Shown piece after piece: positions 1-11,394 of a DNA stretch of 64,000 nt. Position numbers and translations under genes: made by a program. Positions within the stretch are counted from its first letter, which is position 1. Every line of letters begins with the position of its first letter. Below the pieces are notes generated by a model that was not told where the DNA came from, made no database searches, and worked only from the letters and a program-made list of their open reading frames with translations. Where the stretch lies: NCBI GenBank assembly GCA_018873225.1, contig JAEILZ010000006.1:434001-498000 (forward strand), written 5' to 3'. This DNA is from [Phialemoniopsis] sp. UDSM-2020 (Eukaryota > Ascomycota > Sordariomycetes > Thyridiales > Thyridiaceae).

Positions 1-1106
1 AGCTCCGCCAGCGAGTTAGAAAATGACTTTGCTCCCTCAAAGTCAGTGTAGCAGGCCCCAATAGCAATCAAAGCGAGAGTGATAATCGGTTCTTTGGCTG
101 GTTCGAAGGTTGATCGGTGGATGATTGGAACCCACTAATCAGAGGAAGTAAGTAAGATAGTTGATGGAAGGAGTTCAAAAGGGTCTCCTACCTTGTCAAA
201 GTGTGCAAAATACAGATCTATGCAGTGATCTAGCTTCTCTTTAGAAGGAGGCGCGGGAATCGAAACGAGCGGCCAGATCTGTCGGTCAAAGGGTACCTTC
301 AAGATCTGCCACAGCCCTGACACATCGCTATCGTCCAGAGTCGGCAGAGCAAAGAAACTCGAGAGCGACGAGAAACTGATGGACCCACCCAGGGTCCGCA
401 GTGTGAGTTGCCGCAGACGAGATGCAGGCCAGAACATAGGCCACCTGTCCTCTGTGTCGCGCTGACGATTGGGCTCGGGTACTTGTAGCTGGGCAAGGGG
501 CGAGCTGTCGTTCGACGCTGCATCGTGATACACCTGATGGGATCCATCTTGACCAACCTGCATGTTTCGCTCGATAGGTCCAACGAATGGCGACGGAGAG
601 AAACTCGTCGCCGGATGTGCCCCAAGAGTGAACGAGTCCAACAAAGGTATTCCTCCCATACCGTCCATGAAGCTCCAATCCAAGTAGGACTCTAGATCTG
701 TGTCGAAAAGCTGACCTGTCTGACTGGCTGCTAGAGAGACAGTCGTATCAGACTCTGCCGTCTGCATCTCAGTATGAGAAGCTTGCGCGAGCGGGGCCTC
801 TTCGAGGCTCGTCATGCCCGCTGTGGCCGTCCATGTAGCATCGGCCCAAAGAGGTGGCTCTTCGTAGCAGCAGTTGAGATGTCGCCGCGTACACACGGAG
901 CATTCCGGGTGTTCTCCGGGGCACTTAACTTTGGAACTGATAGTCACAAGGACCGTTAATACTCACGGTCCTCGGAAAGAACTTTGTAAACATACAAGAA
1001 TCACATACCCTCGGCAAGACAGACACGCCTTTCTTCGTGACCTAGAGGGGGCACGGTCACTTCTGTGGGTTAGTGCGTGTCGTCGTAGGGTGTACCTGAT
1101 GAACAT
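1..1106 (-). CDS. Zn2Cys6 fungal transcription factor (partial, C-terminus off the window)
   Basis: Nuclear DNA-binding regulator of the fungal Zn(II)2Cys6 class. Exons are 1106-1009, 936-192 and 134 to beyond position 1. The introns start GTATGT (1008-937) and GTAGGA (191-135). The first intron splits the zinc cluster: C28 and C31 are on exon 1, and C38, C45, C48 and C55 on exon 2. Spacing is the canonical C-x2-C-x6-C-x6-C-x2-C-x6-C. A basic RSRRK stretch precedes it. Exon 3 opens with WVPIIHRSTF, the typical start of the fungal-specific regulatory middle domain (family knowledge). The ATG at 1106 gives a basic 27-residue leader before the cluster and is the only start I found in frame with the first cysteines. 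The targets are unknown. Certain as a class member; the start is less certain. Confidence 0.85.
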
Positions 1107-3180
1107 TTAGAATAGCGAAGTGTAACGAAGTTGATGTCCGACATACATTCGTACAAATGTCTTGCTACATATGGAGCAGTAGTGACGCCCTTTGTCTGCC
1201 GATTGGTCCGACATGTTCTGAGTGCTTTCGTTGGTGGAAAGGTCGTGAATGTACTGGACAATGCGCTTGATTCTTTTCATCCACTGCTAATCAGATTTCC
1301 CTGCTTAAACGTCTGGCCTTGGGCCCAGTTTCCCTTGGATGAGGTACGAAACACGGTCTGCTCCTCGAGCATGGCCATTACGAGACGTTAACTAGGACCG
1401 GGGTCACATGATTAACAAGGAGTGGATCTACTCCCGGAGCGTTTTCAAACTCGACGTCTTGATTAGACCCACCCCCTGACGCGTTGACGACCGGCGACAC
1501 GGAGGATATACCATATTTAGGGTAACGAAACAAACCATATCGTTATTCTGGAGTTCAAACTTTCGACAGTTGAGCTTGCGATGACTCGGGACATAACCAA
1601 GGTTTAGGAAAGTATTCTGTTAAGTCCGATCTTCCATACACATCCGAACACTCCGCGACCATGCTCGATCTGGGAGACCCGCATAGAATGGATGTGAAAG
1701 GATAAGCTTAATCAAGTGTGGGCTTCAGATGGTATCGTTTGCAAGAACAGACCTTACATACATTACGAGCGACAAGGGCACTTGGGGCTCGGAAGTCCAG
1801 TTTCATGGCATGGACCAAACCACCCAACCGGCTCATTTTCTGTTGCTGCACTGAAAGGGCCACGCACGGATAAGTTTTGGCGCGGAGCCCATGCTGTAGG
1901 ATTTCCTCATGACCGCTTCTCAGTCCTACGGCCGCCTTTAATCTAAAATGACATATTGGCGCTGCTTGAACGAGAGCAGAAGAGTTACTTATTCAAACAG
2001 AGCGAAGAGCTCGACACGTGATGTTCACCATAGCGAAGTAAAATTTGTTCGGCGCAAATGGTTGTCCTTAATTGTCTAAGGGTGCCCTCGCTTCACCAAG
2101 ACACCGCCCCCAAATCCACCCACGATCCTCGCTCAGCTATCCCATCACAATCTCAGTCAGCAAATCCTTCGGCCAAGGGAAAAAGGGGGTCGAGGCGAGG
2201 CTGTTTAAAGTTTAGCGTGGGCTGGGTGTGGCTCTGCCGTCTGTGCGTTTCAGCCGTTCTTTAGCTCCTCAGTAGGGGTAACTCAAGCTCGAGTTTAAAA
2301 TCTCCAGGGCCCGCAGCATTACCACTAACTAGGACGTGGTGTATTTTTAGCCCCCAAGGCCAAGGCGTTCTTCGCTCGTTAGACGATTTAGCAATGCTCA
2401 CGCAGGATGTGCCCCTTGCTGGCATTGCGGGCTTCTTGATTCGCCCAATCTGTCCACGGATGGCTTGAATGAGGCGCTGTGGATGCGATTCGGCCGCTTT
2501 GGACCAGGATAGCCATGTCAACAATGAATACATGGATCTGTAGATCCGTCATTGACATCTCCTGGTGATCTATGTCTTTCTTTTGCCGTGCTAGGACGTG
2601 TCAGATGTTGGGATCCTTGAGGATATCCGGTTCATTGCTATGAGCGTTTCTCCTGGACCTCAGACGGTCAGAATGTATATCATTCAACGCTCAGAAATCT
2701 AGGCCTGCTTACCTCTGCCCTTCTGAAAATTGCCAATGCGATTGTCAGATTATAGTAGCTCCATTTTTCATCACGGAGCCACGAGGTCTTGGCAAACGTC
2801 GAGCCTTGTCCATCTAGTGAGACCCTTGTATGCCAAAGCCCTATCTTTTGAGGGAATATCCTGGACAATTTTAATCGAAGAACCCTGGCAGGATGAGCTA
2901 TCCGCGGTCTACCCACCAGGTGTCTCAAACCAAGCCACAGCTTGGTACTTCTCCATTTTTGATGATACCATAGGGAAAACTGGAGAGCTGCAGGAGCAAG
3001 GGCCAAACCTATTTTATAATACGGTCATCCTCTCCTCTTGGTCTTGCTCGATCTCTTTCTATCTCTATTCTCTCGATATCTATTCCGCATCTTATGTCTG
3101 TTTGTAACGTGTTGCAATACAAGAAACTCCCTTTCTAAGTCTTGATTCTTTTCCATCCCGGTATCCCCCCAAAAACAGAA
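1107..3180. other. Intergenic region, no supported gene
   Basis: About 2.1 kb between the divergent regulator and the CFEM gene. Only short unrelated open frames occur, with no recognisable domain, splice pattern or RNA gene. The last few hundred bases must hold the CFEM promoter, including a pyrimidine-rich stretch around 3035-3075. No repeats or transposon ends were seen. Confidence 0.5.
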
Positions 3181-3726
3181 ATGCAGCCCACCACAGTCCT
3201 CCTCACCCTGCTCGCCGCCACGGCCGCCTCGGCCCAGGCCGCCAGCGACGTCGCCGACCTCGTTTCCCAGCTGCCTGCCTGCGCACTGACCTGCATCCTG
3301 CAGGCCGCCTCGGCGTCCAGCTGCGACGCCACCGACTACAAGTGCCAGTGCGCCAACCGCACCAAGATCCAGACCGCCGTCGACCCCTGCCTGCGCATCA
3401 GCTGCTCCGCCAACCAGGTTCAGCGTAGGTCTTTTTTTGATACCTTTTGTCCACTCATAAGATCAGGGAGACACACGAGACTAACTTGGGCTTGCTTTAC
3501 AGAGGTCTCGGACGTCACGACTAAGATTTGCCAAGCTGTCGGCGCCGCTACTGACAACCCGACGACGACCGGCAACTCCACTACGCCCGCGGCGACGGGC
3601 GGCAGCGCCGGTACTCCCTCCCAGACGGGCTCGACTGCGCCCCCGCCTGGCAGCGGCGCGAGCGCCCCGGCCGTCGGTCTGGGCGTAATGGGTGTCGTCG
3701 CCTTGGCTGGTGCTTGGGCTCTGTAG
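3181..3726 (+). CDS. CFEM-domain GPI-anchored secreted protein
   Basis: Small cell-surface protein of 155 aa. Exons are 3181-3424 and 3503-3726. The intron is GTAGGT..TTTACAG with an ACTAAC branch site. An N-terminal signal peptide (about 1-20) is followed by a cysteine-rich CFEM domain (about 25-95), including the motifs CALTC, CDATDYKCQC and CLRISC. A Thr/Ser/Gly/Pro-rich linker follows, then a hydrophobic C-terminus (about 135-155) preceded by small residues, as expected for GPI attachment. CFEM proteins in fungi act in haem or iron acquisition, adhesion or as effectors; which applies here cannot be told. I start at 3181 rather than further upstream because this Met directly precedes the signal peptide. 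The 78-nt intron has no stop and keeps frame, so retention would insert 26 residues. Confidence 0.9.
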   Translation: MQPTTVLLTLLAATAASAQAASDVADLVSQLPACALTCILQAASASSCDATDYKCQCANRTKIQTAVDPCLRISCSANQVQRRSFFDTFCPLIRSGRHTRLTWACFTEVSDVTTKICQAVGAATDNPTTTGNSTTPAATGGSAGTPSQTGSTAPPPGSGASAPAVGLGVMGVVALAGAWAL

Positions 3727-4376
3727 AAGGGGGGATTGTTGTAATCCTATTAGTAGTTTTGGGGTTCTGTATACAGAAGAAGAAAGATGGATAAAAGGTT
3801 TTGAGATTCGAGAAGATTCCCAGCAGTGGTTGGCAGCATGGACTAGGTCATCTTGTTGTTCTATCCTGTGTTTTCGTGGTTCCACGACTAGCTACTCTGC
3901 CATATGAAGCATTGCCTTGAAGAAATGACAAGCTAGCAATAGACATCAAAATGCCTCGATAGCGACAATGCCATCATGTTGTCTGCTATGCTCCTCCCTT
4001 CATCCCATCTAAAAGTGGTCGAGACAACCTTTATACCCGTCTAGATTTGAATAAACCGACCCCTCAGTGCTGGACCTCTTGGGCAGTAGCCCAGACTGCT
4101 CTAGCACTTAGCTCTGGTACACTATGAGCCACCTGAGCTTGGAAACATACTTGCTGTACACTATCACGATGACGTTGTGCTGCAGTAGTGCAGCCTCATA
4201 TCTGGCGGCGCCATCCAAAGGATCCACATGGGCAAGGCAGGATTTGTATGAGCTAGAAACGCAGAGAAAGCATGCTAGGAAGTCTCTTGAGGATGATCAA
4301 AGTAATAAGCTACCTAATGATTCTCTTAACCCTTGTGTATGTACATCAAAGAAGCTACGTGACGAGCTCTATGCCT
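3727..4376. other. Convergent 3' intergenic region
   Basis: Lies between the 3' ends of the CFEM gene (+) and the first alpha/beta hydrolase (-). Short open frames cross it but none resembles a protein family. It presumably contains both transcript ends; I see no distinct terminator signal. Confidence 0.4.
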
Positions 4377-5507
4377 CTAGTAAACCTTCTTTGCCAACCA
4401 ATCGTGGATCCTGGCAAACGTCTCCTGTGCGGACTCATGCAGCGTCAGGCTATGGCCCGTGTTCGGAACGACGTGCCACTCATAGGTCGCCCTGGGGAAA
4501 ATGTCCGCGCCCGTGTTTTCCAGCACTCCACCGCACGTGTACGGCCCTCTAGAGCAAAAGATGCGATCCATGTCACCGGTGATGACATACACAGCTCCTT
4601 TGTAGGTCGTGTTTGCTTTCGGAAACATCCCCGGGCTGAGGAGCTCCCCAAGTGTCATCGTGTCCTGAACGCGGAAATCCTTCGCGGCAAGGTCATGGTC
4701 AAATGCGCCTCCGTAGAAGCCTATGGTGCGGGCTCCGGGTGTGCGCGAGGCGAGGTAACTCCTGGACATTGCGCGGAAGCGAGTGGTGTTTATAAACGAG
4801 GCGCTAAATAGGTCTTCGAGCGTGTGCATGGGAAACTCGTTAGTGCCGGAGAAGCCTGTCAGAACAAAGGCATCGACGGCTTGCGGATGTTGGTAGGCAA
4901 GATGATTGCCCAGCAGGGAACCGTAGGAATGCCCCACATACGCCACGGTCTCGAACTTGTCCACGCCGGGGAGGTCACCAGATTTGATGGACGTAATGAT
5001 GTTGTGCAGTAAGTCGACGTGTATGCCGCCCTGTACGATATTGACAGCGTCGGGATGATACGTATTCTCGCCATGGCCTAGACGGTCGATTGCCAGTATT
5101 GGGTATCCCTTGGAATTGGCGTAGGCAACGTAATCATTCTTCGGAGAAAGCCCGAAGCCGGACCACATGGATCTCTCGTAACCTGCACCGTGGACTAAGA
5201 GCTGCAGTGTGGCTTTACGCGGTGTGTTATCGGGAGGTAGGCAGTAGGTTCCATGGAGAGTGTACTTCTCTCCGACCTCCTGAGTGCCGTTGATCGGCGG
5301 ACCGTTCTGTGCAGACGACAGCAGGAATTCCCTGACTTCGCCGGCATCGTTTTCTCGCGGCGCGTTGGAGAACGTGACGTGCGTGGCATGGGCGTCAAGA
5401 GAAAACTCTACTGGATTGCACGATGCTGATGATTCCGCTGCCGCGGTCACCGCCCCGAGGACAGCAAGGCATGCGATGCCTGCGGCTTTGACGAGGAGCG
5501 TGAACAT
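4377..5507 (-). CDS. Secreted alpha/beta hydrolase (paralogue A)
   Basis: Intronless gene for a 376-aa serine hydrolase. Residues 1-23 form a signal peptide, so the enzyme is probably secreted. The oxyanion-loop motif LLVHGAGY lies at 103-110. The nucleophile elbow GHSYGS places the catalytic Ser at 194. The probable acid is Asp312 or Asp314 in TGDMD, and the catalytic His is 352 in NTGHS. Cysteines at 30, 89, 318 and 325 could form disulfides, and several N-x-S/T sites fit secretion. The substrate is unknown; the fold covers esterases, lipases and peptidases. A same-strand paralogue sits 1.2 kb away at 6711-7832 with the same motif order. The ATG at 5507 is the only start that supplies the signal peptide. 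Confidence 0.85.
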   Translation of the reverse strand: MFTLLVKAAGIACLAVLGAVTAAAESSASCNPVEFSLDAHATHVTFSNAPRENDAGEVREFLLSSAQNGPPINGTQEVGEKYTLHGTYCLPPDNTPRKATLQLLVHGAGYERSMWSGFGLSPKNDYVAYANSKGYPILAIDRLGHGENTYHPDAVNIVQGGIHVDLLHNIITSIKSGDLPGVDKFETVAYVGHSYGSLLGNHLAYQHPQAVDAFVLTGFSGTNEFPMHTLEDLFSASFINTTRFRAMSRSYLASRTPGARTIGFYGGAFDHDLAAKDFRVQDTMTLGELLSPGMFPKANTTYKGAVYVITGDMDRIFCSRGPYTCGGVLENTGADIFPRATYEWHVVPNTGHSLTLHESAQETFARIHDWLAKKVY

Positions 5508-6710
5508 GTTGATATTGACTGGTGGCTATTGAGATGTGGTGAGAGAACAAAGGATTTGGTATTTGAATCTCGAAGTCGGAATGGGTTGACCCAAAACTTG
5601 ATTTCGGAAAGATCTGGCCATGTTGGAGTGTGCTTACTGCGGAAGCATTTGGGGCAGGATTATGTATCAAGCAGTCGCGTCCTATCCTACCATCGTCGTC
5701 GATCAACCCCCACTAACCTTCCCGATGGAGGGCAAGCAAGTTGTTCGTGGCTTCTATATTCCGTGTCTTGGTCTCTGCTGTGGATGTACCTCAGTTCTTA
5801 ACTGATTACCCCGGGTTATCCCACTACCTAACCATACAGGAATGATTTTATTTGTTAGACGTTTGGGTAAAAATTGATCAAATACCGTCAACCTTCCTCA
5901 CATTCACCTGCCTGAGTAGGTAGGGACTCGGCACCAGTGGTATCCAAGCGGCAATAGCATGACATTTTTGCTGCATGAGGCCCTACCATGACTGGTGAGA
6001 TCGGGTTTGCCAAAGCTGCACATCGCATTACTCGCAGGCTCTCTTGAGTCCGAGCACCAAATTCCTAGCAAGTTGACATACCTAGGCCCTCGTTCCAAAC
6101 AGTCCCGCGTGCAATGTAAGCTCGAGATGCCCCGCAGGTTGGTGGGAGTGTGCCGATGATCAACCGGAATCAAGCCGCGCCGTCAGATGTCAACCCAGAA
6201 TAAGCTTAGTCCTGCCTGGTGGAGATAAGATTATAGGTTTTGAGGATTGTTTATTGGGTTAGATTTGGGGTGCTTGGTCTCGTTTTGTGTCTAGGGCTGA
6301 CGGGTTCGTAAGCCGTAGACCGATCGGATCCTGCCTCCTAGTGTATCCTAGGAGACTCGGACTCGAGACTGCTGGACTTCACGGGTGGCTTTTCCCTGTT
6401 CTCATGTTGATTACTGATACAAACATTCGCTACATGAAAAAAAAAAACGAGTGGCATCTTTCTCCCGATGACCGCGGCGTATAAAAGGGTGAAAAATACG
6501 TATATTATGGTTGCTGGTTACTGGATTGATATCACGAGACTTGAGGAAACTTTCCTCGAGTGGGTGACAGATTACTTGACGGTTTGCCTACTCGATGGCC
6601 CCCAATTCATGACTGACCATCCAGGATCATCCCAGTACCTAAGCACATATGTATTGGCAACCCTTCTGACACCCACTTGTCCTCAAGCCTCAACTATCCC
6701 GACACTACAA
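5508..6710. other. Intergenic region between tandem hydrolase paralogues
   Basis: About 1.2 kb holding the promoter of paralogue A and the 3' end of paralogue B. It contains an A-tract of about ten bases near 6437. No conserved open frame, repeat or RNA gene was seen. Confidence 0.4.
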
Positions 6711-7832
6711 TTAGTAAGTCTTCGCAAAGACCTTGTCCAACCAGTCATGCGTAGCCTTGAAGGCCTTGGGCGCCGAGTAGTGCAGCGAGAAGCAGTGCCC
6801 CGCGTCGGGCACCACAAAGTACTCGAAGTCTGAGGATCGCGGGAACAGGTCCGTGCCCGTCTTGGCAAGGGTGCCAGCGCACGCGTCAACGCCGTCACTG
6901 CAAAATACGGCGTCCTTGTCACCGGTCACGACGAGCACAGGGCCGGTGTACGACGTGTTGAATTGAGGAACGATGGTAGCGGTCAGCAACTCTCCAATCG
7001 TCACCGTGTCTCTGTGCTCAAAGTCCCACTGGCCCATGGCGGGGTCGAAGCCGCCGGCGAAGAAGCCGCTGATGCGCGCGGCCGCCGTGGCCGAGGTGAG
7101 GTAGCCGAGCGCGAGGCCTTCGAAATGCGGTGAGGTGGTTGCGGCGGAGTGGAAATCGTCGAGGGTCTCTGGCGGGAAGAAGAGCTTGCTCGAGAAGCCG
7201 GTCAGGACGAAGGCGTCGACGGCAGATGGGTACTTGTCGGCGAGATGGCTGGCTGTGAGAGAACCGTACGAGTGACCGACCCAAGCGACACGGGGAAACT
7301 TGGCTGGAATACCGGGGTATGCGCCGGCCTTGAGGCCTTGGACAATGTTGTGCATGAGCTCGACTTGAACAGGGCCCTGGAGTTCGGTCAGTGGCTCGGG
7401 GCGCTGAGGGTTCTCGCCGTGGCCTAGGCGATCGATGGCCAGTGTGTGATAACCCTGGGACGTCGCAAACTTCTGCCAGTCATACGTGTCCTGGCCGAAG
7501 TCCAAGCCATCCCAGAGAAACTTGTCGTACGTTGCGCCATGGACGAGGAACTCGAGCACGCCCTTATGCTTTACGCCGGCTGGCGGTTCGCAAAATATGG
7601 CTTTGATGGTATACGTGTCGCTGATGCGGGCGGGACCGCTCGTCGGGGCGCCGGTCTGGATGTTTTTGATCAAGTAATCGTGGATGGCAGTGGCATTGTT
7701 GGGATCTGGGACAGATGTGATGGCAAAGTTGTCCGCACTGACGGGCACGGAAAGCGTGACGGGCTTGCAAGATGCGGCTGCCGTGGCAGATCCTGCGAGC
7801 AGGCCGGTGACGGTAAGGGACGTTGGCTTCAT
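6711..7832 (-). CDS. Secreted alpha/beta hydrolase (paralogue B)
   Basis: Intronless 373-aa serine hydrolase, paralogous to 4377-5507: same strand, same length class, same motif order and recurrent identical blocks such as AIDRLGHGEN and VDAFVLTGFS. A signal peptide covers about 1-20. The oxyanion segment is FLVHGATY, the nucleophile Ser188 is in GHSYGS, the acid is Asp305 or Asp307 in TGDKD, and His346 is in DAGHC. I start at the ATG at 7832, because the frame extends upstream only to a TTG and the signal peptide begins here. The substrate is not known. The pair looks like an old tandem duplication, diverged well beyond half its positions outside the core blocks. Confidence 0.87.
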   Translation of the reverse strand: MKPTSLTVTGLLAGSATAAASCKPVTLSVPVSADNFAITSVPDPNNATAIHDYLIKNIQTGAPTSGPARISDTYTIKAIFCEPPAGVKHKGVLEFLVHGATYDKFLWDGLDFGQDTYDWQKFATSQGYHTLAIDRLGHGENPQRPEPLTELQGPVQVELMHNIVQGLKAGAYPGIPAKFPRVAWVGHSYGSLTASHLADKYPSAVDAFVLTGFSSKLFFPPETLDDFHSAATTSPHFEGLALGYLTSATAAARISGFFAGGFDPAMGQWDFEHRDTVTIGELLTATIVPQFNTSYTGPVLVVTGDKDAVFCSDGVDACAGTLAKTGTDLFPRSSDFEYFVVPDAGHCFSLHYSAPKAFKATHDWLDKVFAKTY

Positions 7833-8926
7833 GTTTGCAGAGGACAAAGAATCTGTGCTGGCACAACAACGGCTGGCATGTTCAGAATGGTTGAGAAGTC
7901 CTCCATTTATAGAGAATCAGAGGCGGCGGCCTCGTTAGAAGGGCGATTCAGAACATCCTCCCATGTCACGCAATTGGGCAGTGGGCTAGCCCTCAATTCA
8001 ACTCGGTACATGAAAGGAAAATCAGGTTTCGTAGCTCTTTCCGTAACTCTCCGACTTGAAGTCAAGGCCAGAAGGAGATGAGTGAGCTCCTTCCGCCCCC
8101 AACACGAGCCTTTCCCTACGCACGATGCCCCTTCCTAACCTATCTCGGCGAAAGCGGCGTGCCTTCGGCAGGCATGTTGTATTTAAGCTTACTTTAAACC
8201 TGTCAGCTGCCTCAGACTGTGTAAGCCCTGTAGTGGAGGGTTGAGGCTGATAACTTGATCTCTGTCCAATTAGACGCAGCAGCCTCAATACTTGCTCCTT
8301 CATGGAAGATGTTGGCTCCATCAAGGCTTGTAAAGGCCGGTCATCCTGGAGAGTGGAGTGAGGTTGTCGCTAGGGCTCATGATTCATCCAAGCTTGAGAG
8401 CGATTGTCTAGACTGTGTAGGTCACTTACCTCGTCCCTCGTCACTCTGAAAATTCACGCAGATTTAGTCAAAGTCTTTGCAAGTCGTCGCTCGGCTCCGC
8501 CACTGCTCGGATATCAATGTTGATTTGAAACGAGTTATGCGCGGACAAGTCTAACCACCAGCACGAAGGCTGATTCAGCGATCACACACATGGACGCCAG
8601 CAGGGAGGGCAGGCTGGCCACTAGGAGGCAACCCGTGAAATGCAAATGTGTTGACACCCAGCCGGCGAGACTCCTTTAGGCCTTAGGGCTGACTGTCAGC
8701 AGTGCCAACTGACCTCGTGGGATGGGCCATGGATGCTCACCCCGGTTCCACTGACAAACACATCCAAGACGGAGATTCAAGGAGTCGTCTTATGTAAGGC
8801 AAAAGTACTAGGTAGGATGCTAAGCTGCGAGAGAACTACGTATGGCCCGATCTCAACAGATTCTTGCAACTGCATATACACACCCGAGATGCCAGCTTAT
8901 AGAGTGTCACCAAACCAAATTGGAAT
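7833..8926. other. Intergenic region
   Basis: Apart from the TATA-like site I see no gene or repeat. It holds the 5' flank of hydrolase B and the 3' flank of the membrane-protein gene. Confidence 0.4.
7904..7911 (-). promoter_or_regulatory. TATA-like element of hydrolase paralogue B
   Basis: On the minus strand the sequence CTATAAAT lies about 75 bp upstream of the ATG at 7832, a usual position for a fungal TATA element. It is called from motif and position only. Confidence 0.35.
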
Positions 8927-10585
8927 TCAAGAGGTGTGATGAGGCACAGCGTGGTACGTTACAGAGCCTGATTCTCGCTGCACAATTCTCTCGCTCACAG
9001 ATTTCACCCTGGACTCTTCTTCTTGGCATAGCCGATGCCCTTGTCGGATGTTCCTCGCAAACCATAGATATGCTAGCGCCGCCAGTGTCACAACCGGAAG
9101 GAAGACTAGGATGCTGTAGAGAACCGGGTGTGCTTGCAGCGTGGGCTTGACCCAGTAAATCTTCTCATTCCCCGCAGTATACGTTTTGAACGGGTCGCCT
9201 CTGCCGTACATATACAAGGCTCTCGCCCAGTACATGGTTGCCACGCTCACGCTGTGCGTGGGCCGCAGCCAGAGCGACTCCTGTCCGTCAGGCCGGACGA
9301 GGTACTCATAGACATGCGCCAAAGGTGGCATGATGTCGTACGGGAACGGCGCCATGACTCCGGCCTGTACGACGCCTCCATGGGTGCCAGGTCCATCACA
9401 TTCTCCCTCGAGGAGAAGGATGCTTGTAGCATTGAGCTTCCACTTCCCCCGGCAACTCTGCCGGTCGATGTTATATAGTTGGGCATGCTGGCGGAACCGT
9501 GTGGACTCGTCCGCGCTCGAGTTCCCAGTTGATATCATGCCCCCCTTGACGCCCGAGTTGGCATACATTGCAATGAATAGGCGATTGTTGCTATGTGGAA
9601 AGGGGTCGCCGAAGGGCATGATGCTGAGCGCTTCATTGTGCTCCTTGTACAAGCACATTGTGGTCAGCCCATACCCGTTGGCAAAGGTCGCGTTCCAAAG
9701 GTCGTCGGATTCCACGATAGCCGGGCTTGAGGTATTACGAGTCGCCACATAAGCGTCGACCTTGGCGTCGATTATGAAGTGGCCCCCTCCAGCGAGCTTG
9801 CTCTGCAGGGTGGTCATGTAAGATCCGGTAGGCATATCGAGTATGGCGGCTGAATCATTGCTCAGAAGCAGTGTGTTGTAGCCGTACGCTTGAGGGAAGT
9901 TGGCTGGGAACTGACTTTCGCCGCGGTCTGTCGCTGTCTGAAAGGGCGCCAAAGAGGTTGAAAGCAGGTAGATCGAATCGTTGGGCGGCGACCAGGCCCC
10001 GATGCGAGGAAAGTCGAGACCGTATTTCTTCTCGCCAACCGACATGTTCGTTGGCATTGGAGCTGAAGTTTCTCCGCCCATGAATTGCTTATAGCCTACA
10101 GAGAGAGCCGAGGGCACGAAAGACCAGGTAACCAGTGTCAGGATCCACCATTTTGTCGCACCCATGGTATCATCTGTCAAGATAGCTCCATATGTCTTCG
10201 GCCTCTGGCCAGAGCGAGCCTGAAATAGGAGGAATGCACTTTTCACGACACCTTGAGCACAGAAAGTGCTCATGCATGTGAGAAGGACACCCAAGACTAC
10301 AATTTGTCCCTTGTCTTGGAGATGCCAAGCATGAAGTCGCCAACCAGTGCTAACTTTCGGGGCGACGCTCAAGCATGCCAAGATAGAGAGGAGTATGCAG
10401 AGACCTGCTCGTGCACCATGCTTCCACGTGAAGCTATGTTGACAATCATGAGGGGACTGATGTGATGGCTCTGGCGGCTGGCACTGTTGCTCATCTGGAG
10501 GTTTTGTGACTGTGGAGGTGCCTCCGGTGGGCTTTGGGCTGTCGAGCTCTTGGACTCGAATCGTGGTAGTAGTAGGATTAGACAT
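8927..10585 (-). CDS. Multi-span membrane protein of unknown function
   Basis: Single-exon 552-aa protein. I do not recognise a named family. The cytosolic-looking N-terminus is Pro/Thr-rich (1-50). Hydrophobic segments lie at about 58-77, 94-114 and 146-165, followed by a large hydrophilic domain of about 320 residues with many N-x-S/T sites (for example NMSV, NDSI, NTSS, NATF, NSSA, NATS). A last membrane segment follows at about 490-512, then a short charged tail. This 3+1 topology with a big glycosylated loop resembles a broad group of fungal-specific hypothetical membrane proteins; any function would be guesswork. The ATG at 10585 starts a frame uninterrupted to the stop, with no splice signals needed. 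Confidence 0.75.
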   Translation of the reverse strand: MSNPTTTTIRVQELDSPKPTGGTSTVTKPPDEQQCQPPEPSHQSPHDCQHSFTWKHGARAGLCILLSILACLSVAPKVSTGWRLHAWHLQDKGQIVVLGVLLTCMSTFCAQGVVKSAFLLFQARSGQRPKTYGAILTDDTMGATKWWILTLVTWSFVPSALSVGYKQFMGGETSAPMPTNMSVGEKKYGLDFPRIGAWSPPNDSIYLLSTSLAPFQTATDRGESQFPANFPQAYGYNTLLLSNDSAAILDMPTGSYMTTLQSKLAGGGHFIIDAKVDAYVATRNTSSPAIVESDDLWNATFANGYGLTTMCLYKEHNEALSIMPFGDPFPHSNNRLFIAMYANSGVKGGMISTGNSSADESTRFRQHAQLYNIDRQSCRGKWKLNATSILLLEGECDGPGTHGGVVQAGVMAPFPYDIMPPLAHVYEYLVRPDGQESLWLRPTHSVSVATMYWARALYMYGRGDPFKTYTAGNEKIYWVKPTLQAHPVLYSILVFLPVVTLAALAYLWFARNIRQGHRLCQEEESRVKSVSERIVQRESGSVTYHAVPHHTS

Positions 10586-11394
10586 TTAAAGGTTTAGAGA
10601 CCGCGAATTGAGACAATATGTGTGTTTTCTTCCCTTTGGAGATGAGAATGTCTCAACCGACGAAGCATCTAGCGCCTGGCTTTATGTACGTTGACCCCCC
10701 TCGGGAGTCCGGTTGCGCTGCCCTTACCAGTCTCTGGGCCCCATCAAGCTGTGGCTTGAAGCTTCGTTTATGTGTCTTCTTGATTCGATCAGAGCCTCCC
10801 AGGAATCAGCGGGCGCCTATGTCACTTGTGTGACGTCTCGGTGACTTTTGGCGAGATGGCTCCATGTATCTATTCATAGATCCTCCAACAAGGTCGGCTT
10901 GTCATGACCGGAAGGCTTTCTGGTTTGCCAATCGTGCTTCTTCACCTGGCGAAGCAATGCATGTTTGAGAATGCTAAGCCCCGACTTCAGCTGCTGAAAA
11001 CTCGCCATTCGCTTGTATTGATTGGTGTCCGTCGGCGTTGCCAAGCGCTGAGGCTGAACCCTCTCAGCGCCTGACCAGCATGGCAAATTACGGACTACTC
11101 AATAACATCACAGAGCCTTATGGACGCGCCGGAACTAGGAGGTGCATTCAAGTGGGGGCATGGCTTGTGATGGACATCCAAGATTGCATGTCATTCACAG
11201 ACTTGGGATCACAGGCCTGCACCATATGATGACCGTGCAAAACATGATAAAAGAGTGTATATGAGTGCCGATTCAATTCTGCAAATCATCACCAATTGCG
11301 CCTGTCCAAATATATAGGACGTGTAAGTAGCGCAAGCACAGTAGACCACGAGAAGATAAGATGCCTTCGTTCCAGGACGGTGCATGCCACACGC
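10586..11394. other. Intergenic region
   Basis: About 0.8 kb between the membrane-protein start and the 3' end of the first KP4-like gene, both on the minus strand. No conserved open frame, repeat or RNA gene was seen. Confidence 0.4.

Noticed and set aside
3142..3180. Upstream extension of the CFEM frame
   Set aside because: It begins at a non-ATG codon and would bury the signal peptide; the ATG at 3181 is preferred.
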